Assembly: GCA_964449275.1 (NCBI GenBank)
Contig: CAYVAM010000079.1
Coordinates: forward strand, 1-17,762
Origin: JAUVZF01 sp964449275
GTDB lineage: Bacteria; Planctomycetota; Phycisphaerae; FEN-1346
Length of the DNA: 17,762 nt
Reading direction: 5' to 3'
Shown: positions 1-6,933 of the stretch, one piece after another
Numbering within the stretch: position 1 is the first letter of the stretch
Layout of the letters: each line of letters starts with the position of its first letter
Notes under the pieces: generated by a model
Databases searched by the model: none
What the model saw: the letters and a program-made list of their open reading frames with translations, nothing else
Told to the model about the DNA's origin: nothing
Translations under genes and position numbers: made by a program

Positions 1-2
1 AA

Positions 3-752
3 GCGCCGAAGGTGAAGCCGATCCCGAGCACCCCATCGCCCGTGTACCCCAAGGCTCGCGAGGAGATGGAGACACTTGCGCGGAGCAACCCGCTCCGGTT
101 TCTGCAGGTGGCCCGCGACTGGGACGACGAGCGCGTTGTGGGCTACACGTGCCGGTTCCAGAAGATCGAGAACATCGGCGGCAAACTCCACAAGCCGGAA
201 ACGATGCGCATGAAGTTCCGCAAGGCGCCCTTCAGCGTTTACCTGAAATGGATCACCGAGCCGCGCAAAGGCCAGGAAGTCATCTACGTCGAAGGCGCCC
301 ACAAGGACAAGGCCGTCGTTCATCCGCCCGGCATCCTCGGCCTCCTCTTCCGAAAGGTCTCGGTCGACCCTCTCGGCAAACTGGCCGCCAAACACAGCCG
401 CCGGCCCATTACGATGGCAGGCATGGGAAAGATGATCTCCTTCATCACGGGCCAGTGCGAGCAGGCCCAGGCCAAAGGCGACCTGACGCTGACCTACGAA
501 GGCATCCGGCACGATGGCGGCCGACCGTCCTACACCTTCAAGCGCCTCCTGCCCAAGAACAAGGGCTACCCGTGCGAGACGCTCATCATCTACATTGACA
601 CCGAGTACCTGGTGTGCGTCCGCACCGACGCGTACGAATGGGGCGGTGAACTCCAGAGCCACTACTCCTACACGGACCTCACCATCAATCCGGGCGTGAC
701 GGAGAAGGACTTCGATCCGAACAACCGCGCGTACGGCTATCGACTGTTCTGA
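3..752 (+). CDS. DUF1571 family protein, 5' end cut by window edge
   Basis: The reading frame is open to the left edge, so the true start and any signal peptide probably lie outside the window; the first in-frame start-like codon is a GTG at 12. The visible part (about 246 residues) matches my memory of the DUF1571 pattern: an N-terminal segment ending in YTCRFQKIENIGGKL, then MKFRKAPFSVYLKW, then KGQEVIYVEGAHKDK, a GxLGLLFRKVSVDP stretch and PITMAGMGKMISFI. Members are usually secreted or periplasmic and have no assigned biochemical function; a beta-sheet shell resembling lipoprotein-carrier folds is possible but is only my inference. It ends in TGA at 750-752, nine bases before the next gene. 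A role in the envelope would fit the downstream lipid A/LPS genes, but nothing in the sequence proves it. Confidence 0.75.
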   Translation, partial: APKVKPIPSTPSPVYPKAREEMETLARSNPLRFLQVARDWDDERVVGYTCRFQKIENIGGKLHKPETMRMKFRKAPFSVYLKWITEPRKGQEVIYVEGAHKDKAVVHPPGILGLLFRKVSVDPLGKLAAKHSRRPITMAGMGKMISFITGQCEQAQAKGDLTLTYEGIRHDGGRPSYTFKRLLPKNKGYPCETLIIYIDTEYLVCVRTDAYEWGGELQSHYSYTDLTINPGVTEKDFDPNNRAYGYRLF

Positions 753-761
753 GAGACCCTT

Positions 762-1529
762 GTGGCGCTTGCCGACATCGAGGCCGTTCTGTTTGATCTC
801 GGCGGCACGCTGGCGCACTATCCGGTGCCCAGCCTGCCGGTGCTCGTCGGCCGCTGCGCGAAGGGGCTTGTTACCGGGATGCTGTTCGGTTCCGATGCCG
901 CATCGCCTCCGGCCACCGCTGTTCCGGGTCCCGAAGAGGCCCATGCCCGGCGTCGGCCGGCGCGCCCGGACAGTCCGCTCCCCCACCGCATCATGACAGC
1001 CCTGCGACGCGTCGTCCGCGGCCTCAGCGGTCGCACGTTACCGGGCATGGGCGAGATGTGCGCGCGACCGCTCATGGCAAAGGGCAGACTGTTCGACGAC
1101 TCTGTTGCGACCCTGCAGGCGCTCCGGGACCGGGGATACCGGCTGGGGCTCGTCTCGAATACGCCGTGGGGCACGCCGGATTACTTGTGGGTGGGACAAC
1201 TGGAGCGGTTCGCGCTCGCGCCGCTGTTCGACGCCACGTGTTTCTCCAGCGACGTGGGGTTTCGAAAACCCGACGCCCGCATCTTCCGTGCAGCACTGGA
1301 CCGACTGGGCGCGCCGGCCGAGCGCACCATGTTCGTCGGCGACGACCGCGCGGCAGATATTCTCGGGGCCGGGCAGATGGGCCTCCGCACGGCGCTCATC
1401 ATCCGCGGCGGCCACTCCACCGCTGCCGATGGTCCTACGCCGGACCTTTACATCGAGACGCTCACCGAACTGCTCGACCACCTGCCCGGACGGACGAAAA
1501 CCGTTGACACTCCCACGACGCAAGCATAG
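762..1529 (+). CDS. HAD-superfamily hydrolase (phosphatase-like)
   Basis: This 255-residue protein starts at GTG 762, nine bases after the upstream stop, with only a weak purine-rich stretch as ribosome site. It shows the haloacid dehalogenase motifs in order: motif I FDLGGT near residues 11-16, motif II LVSNT, the motif III lysine in FRKPDARIF, and motif IV FVGDDRAADILGA. Motif I has Gly where classical phosphatases have the second Asp (DxDxT), which is common in this branch and may mean altered proton donation. A cap region of about 100 residues, rich in Arg, Ala and Pro, lies between motifs I and II. The substrate cannot be read from sequence; a small phosphorylated metabolite is likely. 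The gene's last bases carry the promoter of the next gene. Confidence 0.8.
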   Translation: MALADIEAVLFDLGGTLAHYPVPSLPVLVGRCAKGLVTGMLFGSDAASPPATAVPGPEEAHARRRPARPDSPLPHRIMTALRRVVRGLSGRTLPGMGEMCARPLMAKGRLFDDSVATLQALRDRGYRLGLVSNTPWGTPDYLWVGQLERFALAPLFDATCFSSDVGFRKPDARIFRAALDRLGAPAERTMFVGDDRAADILGAGQMGLRTALIIRGGHSTAADGPTPDLYIETLTELLDHLPGRTKTVDTPTTQA

Positions 1530-1532
1530 CAT
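1504..1532 (+). promoter_or_regulatory. sigma70-like promoter for the isocitrate dehydrogenase gene
   Basis: A perfect -35 TTGACA lies at 1504-1509. It is followed after 17 bases by TAGCAT at 1527-1532 (4 of 6 to TATAAT); an alternative -10 CATAAT sits at 1530-1535 with a 20-base spacer. The -35 is inside the last codons of the HAD gene and the -10 overlaps its stop codon. A transcript would start near 1540, leaving a leader of about 70 bases. The TTGACA and AT-rich -10 stand out in this GC-rich region. Confidence 0.6.
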
Positions 1533-1609
1533 AATCCCTTCTTCGCACCCCTCAGCGGCGGACGTTGGGCGTCGCCTGGTCCGACGGTTCCAGAGCAGGA
1601 AAGGCAAGG

Positions 1610-2707
1610 ATGGCAAACGACGTAACGTTGGTCCTCGGTGATGGAACCGGGCCGTCGCTGGCCGAGGTGGCACGCGACGTCATCAACGCCACCGGCGCCG
1701 AGATCAACTGGGACGTCCAGGAAGCGGGCGCGGACTGCCTCCAGAAGTACGGCACCCCTCTGCCCGACGCGCTCATCGAGAGCATCAGGCGGACCGGCGT
1801 TGCCCTGAAGGCGCCGGTTACGACGCCCGTCGGAAGGGGTTTCCGAAGCGTCAACGTTCACCTGCGGCAGACACTTAACCTGTACGCGTGCTTGAGGCCA
1901 TGCAAGTGGTACCCCGGCGTCCGCAGCCGCTACAAGGACATCGACCTTGTGGTCGTTCGCGAGAACACCGAGGACCTGTACGCGGGCGTCGAGTTCGAGA
2001 AGGGCCGGGATGCAACCCGGACACTCCACCGGACGATCAACGAACTCAGCACGGACAAGAAGATCCGCTCTGGCGAGAGCACAACCGGCATCAGCATCAA
2101 GCCGATCAGTGTCGAGGCCACCGAGCGGATTCATCACTTCGCGTTCCGCTACGCCCGCCGGCACGGCCGCAGCAAGGTCACTACCATCCACAAGGCCAAC
2201 ATCATGAAGTACTCCGACGGTCTGTGGCTGGACGTGGCCCGCGAGGTGGCCAAGGCGTACACGGACATTGAGTTCGAGGACCGCATCGTGGACAACATGT
2301 GCATGCAACTCGTCCAGAAGCCGGAACTGTACGACGTGCTGGTCCTGCCGAACCTCTACGGCGACATCCTGAGCGATCTGTGCGCGGGCCTTGTCGGCGG
2401 CCTTGGCGTCGCGCCGGGCGCGAACATCGGCGACAACGGCGCGGTCTTCGAAGCCACCCACGGCTCCGCCCCGAAATACACGGGGCAGAACAAGGTCAAC
2501 CCTACGGCCCTGATCCTCTCCGGCATGCTGATGCTCGATCACCTGGGCCGGAAGGACGCCGCTCGGCGCCTCGAAGCGGCGGTCGCCGCAGTCATCGCCG
2601 AGGGCACGTCGGTTACCTACGACATGAAGCCGCACCGCGACGACCCCACCGCCGTCGGGACCCGCGAAATGGGGCAAGCCGTCATCGAGAAGTTGGCTCA
2701 GCAATAA
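1610..2707 (+). CDS. icd: Isocitrate dehydrogenase, short form with NADP-type cofactor residues
   Basis: This enzyme would oxidise isocitrate to 2-oxoglutarate and CO2 in the TCA cycle (cytoplasm). I chose ATG 1610 (365 residues) because the family N-terminus VTLVLGDGTGP follows at once and AGGAAAGG lies just upstream; the frame could extend to 1565 but that adds unrelated residues. Isocitrate ligands equivalent to those of E. coli Icd are present: Ser80, Asn82 and Arg86 in RSVNVHLRQ, Arg96 in CLRP, Arg117 and Tyr124 in RENTEDLY, Lys195 in HKANIMK, and Asp252/Asp256 in GDILSD. The Ser/Asn pair separates it from isopropylmalate dehydrogenase. Cofactor residues K289-Y290, V296 and Y337 resemble NADP enzymes, but Arg395 of E. 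coli is replaced by Pro341. The length fits the short NAD-type group. It has its own promoter and is 28 bases from lpxK. Confidence 0.85.
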   Translation: MANDVTLVLGDGTGPSLAEVARDVINATGAEINWDVQEAGADCLQKYGTPLPDALIESIRRTGVALKAPVTTPVGRGFRSVNVHLRQTLNLYACLRPCKWYPGVRSRYKDIDLVVVRENTEDLYAGVEFEKGRDATRTLHRTINELSTDKKIRSGESTTGISIKPISVEATERIHHFAFRYARRHGRSKVTTIHKANIMKYSDGLWLDVAREVAKAYTDIEFEDRIVDNMCMQLVQKPELYDVLVLPNLYGDILSDLCAGLVGGLGVAPGANIGDNGAVFEATHGSAPKYTGQNKVNPTALILSGMLMLDHLGRKDAARRLEAAVAAVIAEGTSVTYDMKPHRDDPTAVGTREMGQAVIEKLAQQ

Positions 2708-2735
2708 TCCTTCGCACCGCGTTTGGACGAGGGTT

Positions 2736-3863
2736 ATGGACGCCGACCGATCAACCGCGACGCCGCAGCCGGCGCGAGATCGGCAAAGCCGCTGGCTGGC
2801 CCTCGTCTCGGGCGAGACACGAGGTGCTGCGGCGTCGCTCGCGCGGGTCGGCCTTTGGGTCCTCTCACTCGTTTACCATGTCGGACTTGCCGTCAGCAAT
2901 CTGCGCCGGCTTCTTCCCGGCTGGGTCCGACACCCCCCCTGCCCCGTTGTGAGCGTCGGGAACCTGACGGTCGGCGGGACCGGCAAGACGCCGATGGTGG
3001 CCTACCTGGCAGACCTGGTGACGCGAATGGGCGGCGCGCCGCTCATCATCAGCCGCGGCTACGGGGGCGACGAAGGCCGGCCCAACGAGGAGGCCCGCGA
3101 ACTCCAGCGTCTGTGCCCCGACGTGCCCCACGTTCAGAACCCCGATCGCGTCCGAGCCATCGAGGAGTGGGTGGGGCGCCGTCCGTGCGACGTTGCGATT
3201 CTCGACGACGGCTTTCAGCACCGCCGGTGTGCGCGCGACCTCGACATCGTCCTTCTCGACGCCCTGCGGCCTTTCGGTTACGGTCGCCTGTTGCCTCGCG
3301 GCCTTCTGCGCGAGCCGCCATCGGCGTTGCGGCGAGCCGACGTCATCGTCATCACCCGGACGGAGTTCCTCACCGCCGACGAGTTGGCAAACCTACAAGC
3401 AGAGGTCGCCCGTCTTGTACCGGCCGAAACGCCGGTTCTTTTGGCCGAACATCGACCGACCGGGATCCTTCTGCCGGACGGTTCGCAACGCGACCTCGGG
3501 TGGCTCGCCGGCCGGGAAGTCGCGGCAGCCTGCGGCATCGCCAATCCGCAAGCCTTTCGGATGACGCTTGAGCGGCTGGGGGCACGCGTCGCGCCGCTCC
3601 AAACCTTCCGCGACCACCACGTTTACACACGCGAGGACCTGGACCGACTTGTTGGTGCGGCCGTGGCGGCGGGCGCCAAGATGCTTGTGACCACGGGCAA
3701 GGATTTTGTAAAATGGCTCCCGCTGATCGAGGCCCGAGAGGTCGCGCCACGAGTCGAGGTGGGAGCCGTCGAGGTCGCCCTTCGCATGACGGAGGGCGAG
3801 GACGTGCTGCGTCGCCGAATTGCCGCGCTCCTGCCCGGCCCAGAGGGCCAGGGAGAACGCTGA
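2736..3863 (+). CDS. lpxK: Tetraacyldisaccharide 4'-kinase LpxK
   Basis: LpxK phosphorylates the 4' position of tetraacyldisaccharide 1-phosphate to give lipid IVA, on the cytoplasmic face of the inner membrane. The protein has 375 residues, slightly long for the family because of a polar 20-residue N-terminus. A hydrophobic membrane-anchor helix lies near residues 36-55. The LpxK-specific P-loop GNLTVGGTGKTP is at 75-86, SRGYGG at 106-111 and the catalytic DDGFQHRR at 157-164. GAGGG at 2729-2733 is a ribosome site only two bases from the ATG, so the start is a little uncertain; the anchor helix supports a start upstream of residue 30. The stop overlaps the next start by one base (TGATG), so translation is coupled. 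Confidence 0.93.
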   Translation: MDADRSTATPQPARDRQSRWLALVSGETRGAAASLARVGLWVLSLVYHVGLAVSNLRRLLPGWVRHPPCPVVSVGNLTVGGTGKTPMVAYLADLVTRMGGAPLIISRGYGGDEGRPNEEARELQRLCPDVPHVQNPDRVRAIEEWVGRRPCDVAILDDGFQHRRCARDLDIVLLDALRPFGYGRLLPRGLLREPPSALRRADVIVITRTEFLTADELANLQAEVARLVPAETPVLLAEHRPTGILLPDGSQRDLGWLAGREVAAACGIANPQAFRMTLERLGARVAPLQTFRDHHVYTREDLDRLVGAAVAAGAKMLVTTGKDFVKWLPLIEAREVAPRVEVGAVEVALRMTEGEDVLRRRIAALLPGPEGQGER

Positions 3864-4813
3864 TGCGCCAACCCAAGTCGTACCAACCGGTCGACCTGAA
3901 GGGGCTCAAAGCGTTCTCCATCGCCGACCGGGAGCACAAGGTCCACCTGGACGATCTCGCGTCTCCTGCCGGCGCGGGCGCGTCGATGGCCGAGTTCTTC
4001 GATTCGCTTCCCTCGACGCCCGTGACGGCCGGACTCCGCGACGTTGCGGCGTCCATCGCGCACGCCGTCAAAGTGGACGCGCCCGTCGCGGTCGCGTTCG
4101 GAGGACACGTTGTCAAATGTGGTCTCGGGCCCGTGCTCATCAATATGATGGAAGCCGGCATCATCACGGCCGTGGTCACCCACGGCGCGGGCGCCATTCA
4201 TGACGTGGAACTCGCCTACCACGGCGAGACAAGCGAGGACCCCGCCCAGACGATCCGCGACGGCCGCTTCGGCATGGTCGAGGAGACGCCGAGTTACCTG
4301 AACGACGCCGCGCGGCTCGGACGCCACCGCGGCCTGGGCCAGGCCATCGGCGACCTGATGAACGAGGACCCCGAGGAGTTTCCGCACGCCGAGGTGAGTA
4401 TCTTCGCAGCCGCCAGCCGCCTCGGCCTCACCGCCACCGTCCACGTTGCCATCGGGACCGACACCGTGCACATGCATCCCGAGGCCGACGGCGGCGACAT
4501 CGGCGAGGCCACGCTCCTCGACTTCCGCAAACTCTGCGCCGTCGTCGCCGACATGCGCGAGGGCGTCTGGCTCAACCTCGGATCGGCCGTCATTCTGCCC
4601 GAAGTCTTCATGAAGGCCTACACGGTGGCGACGAACCTCGGGGCAACCCTCGAGCACATGGTCACCGCCAACCTCGACCAGATCCAGCACTACCGGCCGC
4701 GCGAGAACGTCATCGGGCGGCCGACCGATCACGGCGTTGCCCTGACCGGCCATCACGAGATCCTCATTCCCTTGCTCAGGCATCTTGTGCTCCTGGAACT
4801 CGAGACTGCGTAG
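3863..4813 (+). CDS. Deoxyhypusine synthase-like protein of unknown role
   Basis: The 316-residue protein starts at ATG 3863, sharing one base with the lpxK stop, with GGGAG at 3851-3855 seven bases upstream. The segment from about residue 55 to 120 (AGLRD, then VKCGLGPVLINMMEAGI, ITAVVTHGAGAIHDVELAY) resembles the part of deoxyhypusine synthase where a helix precedes DVLVTTAGG and an acidic EED-type motif, the NAD-binding Rossmann-like core. Other notable motifs are HMHPEADGGDIG at 203-214 and NLGSAVILPEVFMKA at 238-252. The classical WGKI catalytic-lysine motif is not evident. Bacteria lack the eIF5A substrate, so the reaction is unknown. It sits inside the lipid A/heptose operon, suggesting an envelope sugar or polyamine-like modification role, which is inference. 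The fold assignment is from memory of motif patterns. Confidence 0.65.
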   Translation: MRQPKSYQPVDLKGLKAFSIADREHKVHLDDLASPAGAGASMAEFFDSLPSTPVTAGLRDVAASIAHAVKVDAPVAVAFGGHVVKCGLGPVLINMMEAGIITAVVTHGAGAIHDVELAYHGETSEDPAQTIRDGRFGMVEETPSYLNDAARLGRHRGLGQAIGDLMNEDPEEFPHAEVSIFAAASRLGLTATVHVAIGTDTVHMHPEADGGDIGEATLLDFRKLCAVVADMREGVWLNLGSAVILPEVFMKAYTVATNLGATLEHMVTANLDQIQHYRPRENVIGRPTDHGVALTGHHEILIPLLRHLVLLELETA

Positions 4814-4822
4814 GAGCAACGT

Positions 4823-6337
4823 GTGTACCGACAACTCGTTCAGATCGTTGAGCAACTCGGGCGGCCGCGCCTCCTGGTCGTCGGCGACCTCATGCTCGAC
4901 CGCTACGTGTACGGCGACGCCGAACGCATCAGCCCCGAGGCGCCCATCCAGATTCTCCGGGCCGAGGAGGCGGAGAGCCGTCTAGGCGGCGCGGGCTCTG
5001 TTATCAGCAACCTCCGGGCGCTCGGGGCCAACGTCAGCGTGTTCAGCGTTATCGGTCGCGACACCGCAGGTGACGAGATCCGGCGCGAACTGAAGGACGC
5101 CGGCGCCCGGACCGGCGGCGTCCTTCGCCTCGGCGACCGGCCGACCACCATCAAGACGCGGTTCGTCGGGCGTGCCCAGCATCGCCATCCGCAGCAGGTG
5201 CTCCGCGTGGACCAGGAAGACACCCGCCCTCTCTCCCGCGAGATGGAGGACCGCCTGCTTTCGAAGTTCGAGGTGGCTCTGAAAGCCGCCGACGGCGCCG
5301 TCATCAGCGATTACAACAAGGGCGTTCTGACGCCGCGCCTCACCCGGTCGGTCATCCGCCTGGCCCGTCGCAGCAAGGTCCCCATCGTCGTCGATCCCAT
5401 CAAGGCCCCCGACTACGGCAAGTACCGCCGTGCAACGCTCCTGACGCCAAACCGGAGCGAAACCGAACTCGTGTCCGGCATCCGCCTGACCGGGCGCGAA
5501 GCCGTCCGGCGGGCCGCGAAACAGTTGCTCCACAAGTTGGCCCTCGACGCACTGGTCGTCACCCTCGACAAGGAAGGCGCCTGGCTGGCCGCCAAGGGAA
5601 AGCCCGGCAAGATGATCCCGACGCGGCCGCGGCCGGTTTACGACGTCACCGGGGCCGGCGACATGGTTATCTCGGTCATTGCGCTCGCGTTGGCGGCGGG
5701 GGCGCCGTTGCCGGACACAGTGCGTCTGGCGAATGTGGCCGGCGGCCTGGAAGTCATGAAGTTCGGCGTTCAGACCGTCTCGCGCGACGAGATCATTGCG
5801 GAACTGTTGGAGGAAGCCCGCCGCAGCGGCGACAAACTCCGAACGCTCGACGGTCTGCTCGCCGACCTGGCCCGGCACCGGGCTCGCGGCGAGAGCATCG
5901 CGTTTACGAACGGCTGCTTCGATCTGATTCATGCGGGGCACATCGAGTATTTCGACTTCGCCGGCAGCCAGGGCGACGTCCTCGTTGTCGGATTGAACTC
6001 CGACCGGAGCGTCCGCGTCCTGAAGGGGCCGGAGCGCCCGATCTGCCCCCAGCGACAACGTGCCCGCGTGCTCTCGGCCGTCGAGGTGATTGACTACATC
6101 GTCATCTTCGACGAGGACACACCGCAGAAACTCATCGAGGCCGTCCGTCCCGACGCCCTCATCAAGGGCGAGGATTGGCGGCGCAAAGGCGTGGTCGGCC
6201 GCCGGTTCGTCGAATCCTACGGTGGGCGGGTTGTCCTGGCCCCCCTCGTCAAAGGTCTCAGCACGACCGACTTGGTGAACCGTATCCGAGGCACCGGCGC
6301 GGCGGCATCCCGCTCGCCGAAAGGAGGATCGTCATGA
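4823..6337 (+). CDS. hldE: Bifunctional heptose 7-phosphate kinase / heptose 1-phosphate adenylyltransferase HldE
   Basis: HldE performs two steps of ADP-heptose synthesis in the cytoplasm: phosphorylation of D-glycero-D-manno-heptose 7-phosphate at C1, and, after GmhB, transfer of AMP to heptose 1-phosphate. The 504-residue length fits the fused form. The N-terminal PfkB/ribokinase domain (about 1-335) shows LGGAGSVISNL at 54-64, SDYNKGVLT at 162-170, TPNRSE and the catalytic DVTGAGD at 274-280. The C-terminal nucleotidyltransferase domain (about 355-490) has FTNGCFDLIHAGH at 361-373 with the HxGH signature, and KGLSTTDLVNRI near the end. The start is GTG 4823; AGGAG at 4812-4816 overlaps the previous stop, TAG, and is six bases upstream. 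The stop overlaps the gmhA start as ATGA. Confidence 0.95.
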   Translation: MYRQLVQIVEQLGRPRLLVVGDLMLDRYVYGDAERISPEAPIQILRAEEAESRLGGAGSVISNLRALGANVSVFSVIGRDTAGDEIRRELKDAGARTGGVLRLGDRPTTIKTRFVGRAQHRHPQQVLRVDQEDTRPLSREMEDRLLSKFEVALKAADGAVISDYNKGVLTPRLTRSVIRLARRSKVPIVVDPIKAPDYGKYRRATLLTPNRSETELVSGIRLTGREAVRRAAKQLLHKLALDALVVTLDKEGAWLAAKGKPGKMIPTRPRPVYDVTGAGDMVISVIALALAAGAPLPDTVRLANVAGGLEVMKFGVQTVSRDEIIAELLEEARRSGDKLRTLDGLLADLARHRARGESIAFTNGCFDLIHAGHIEYFDFAGSQGDVLVVGLNSDRSVRVLKGPERPICPQRQRARVLSAVEVIDYIVIFDEDTPQKLIEAVRPDALIKGEDWRRKGVVGRRFVESYGGRVVLAPLVKGLSTTDLVNRIRGTGAAASRSPKGGSS

Positions 6338-6927
6338 TCGAACCGATCCAGGCGCATCTTCGCATGAGTGCCGACGTGTGCGCGCAGATGGCCGACGAGT
6401 TGGCCGAGGCGACGGCCCGTGCGGCTGAGATGCTCATCGAGGCCGTCCGCGGCGGCCATACGGTTTACGTCTGCGGCGACGGGGGCAGCGCCGCCCAGGC
6501 CCAGCACATTGCCGGAGAACTGGTCGGACGGTTCCTCAAGGAACGGGCCGCACTGCCTTGCGTCGCACTGACGACCGACACGAGCGTCCTGACGGCAATC
6601 GCAAACGATTACGATTTCGAGGACGTTTTCGCGCGGCAGGTCGAGGGCCTCATCAAGGAAGGCGACGTCCTCTGGGCGCTCTCGACAAGCGGCGACAGCG
6701 TCAACGTTCTGAAGGCGGCGTCGCTTGCCCGCAAGCGCGGGGCCAAGGTGCTCGGAATGACCGGCCGCGACGGCGGCAAGTTGAAGGAACTTTGTGACGT
6801 GGTGCTCTGTGTGCCGGCCGACTCGAGTCCGCCGATTCAGGAAGGGCACCTGGTGCTCCTCCACATTCTCTGCGGACTCCTCGAAGAGCGCGCGTTCGCA
6901 AAAGAGACGCCCGAAGCCGAAGGATGA
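6334..6927 (+). CDS. gmhA: Sedoheptulose 7-phosphate isomerase GmhA
   Basis: GmhA converts sedoheptulose 7-phosphate to D-glycero-D-manno-heptose 7-phosphate, the first step to ADP-heptose. At 197 residues it has the usual length. It is a single SIS domain: CGDGGSAAQAQHIAGEL at 47-63 holds the phosphate-binding loop and zinc ligands His58 and Glu62; STSGDSVNVLKA at 117-128 is the second phosphate loop; QEGHLVLLH at 169-177 supplies Gln169 and His177, equivalent to E. coli Gln172 and His180. The start is ATG 6334, overlapping the hldE stop by four bases, with a very strong AAGGAGGA at 6321-6328. Although the frame is open further upstream inside hldE, the ribosome site and conserved length fix this start. 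gmhB follows after six bases. Confidence 0.95.
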   Translation: MIEPIQAHLRMSADVCAQMADELAEATARAAEMLIEAVRGGHTVYVCGDGGSAAQAQHIAGELVGRFLKERAALPCVALTTDTSVLTAIANDYDFEDVFARQVEGLIKEGDVLWALSTSGDSVNVLKAASLARKRGAKVLGMTGRDGGKLKELCDVVLCVPADSSPPIQEGHLVLLHILCGLLEERAFAKETPEAEG

Positions 6928-6933
6928 TACCTC

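Noticed and set aside
817..1060. Possible frameshift in the cap region of the HAD hydrolase, where the sequence is Arg/Pro/Ala-rich
   Set aside because: The frame joins motif I to motifs II-IV without a stop, and cap regions vary; a sequencing error cannot be shown from one sequence.
1448..2704. Long 418-residue minus-strand frame opposite the isocitrate dehydrogenase gene
   Set aside because: High GC keeps antisense frames open; the translation is Val/Ala/Asp-rich without motifs, and the + strand gene has all catalytic residues.
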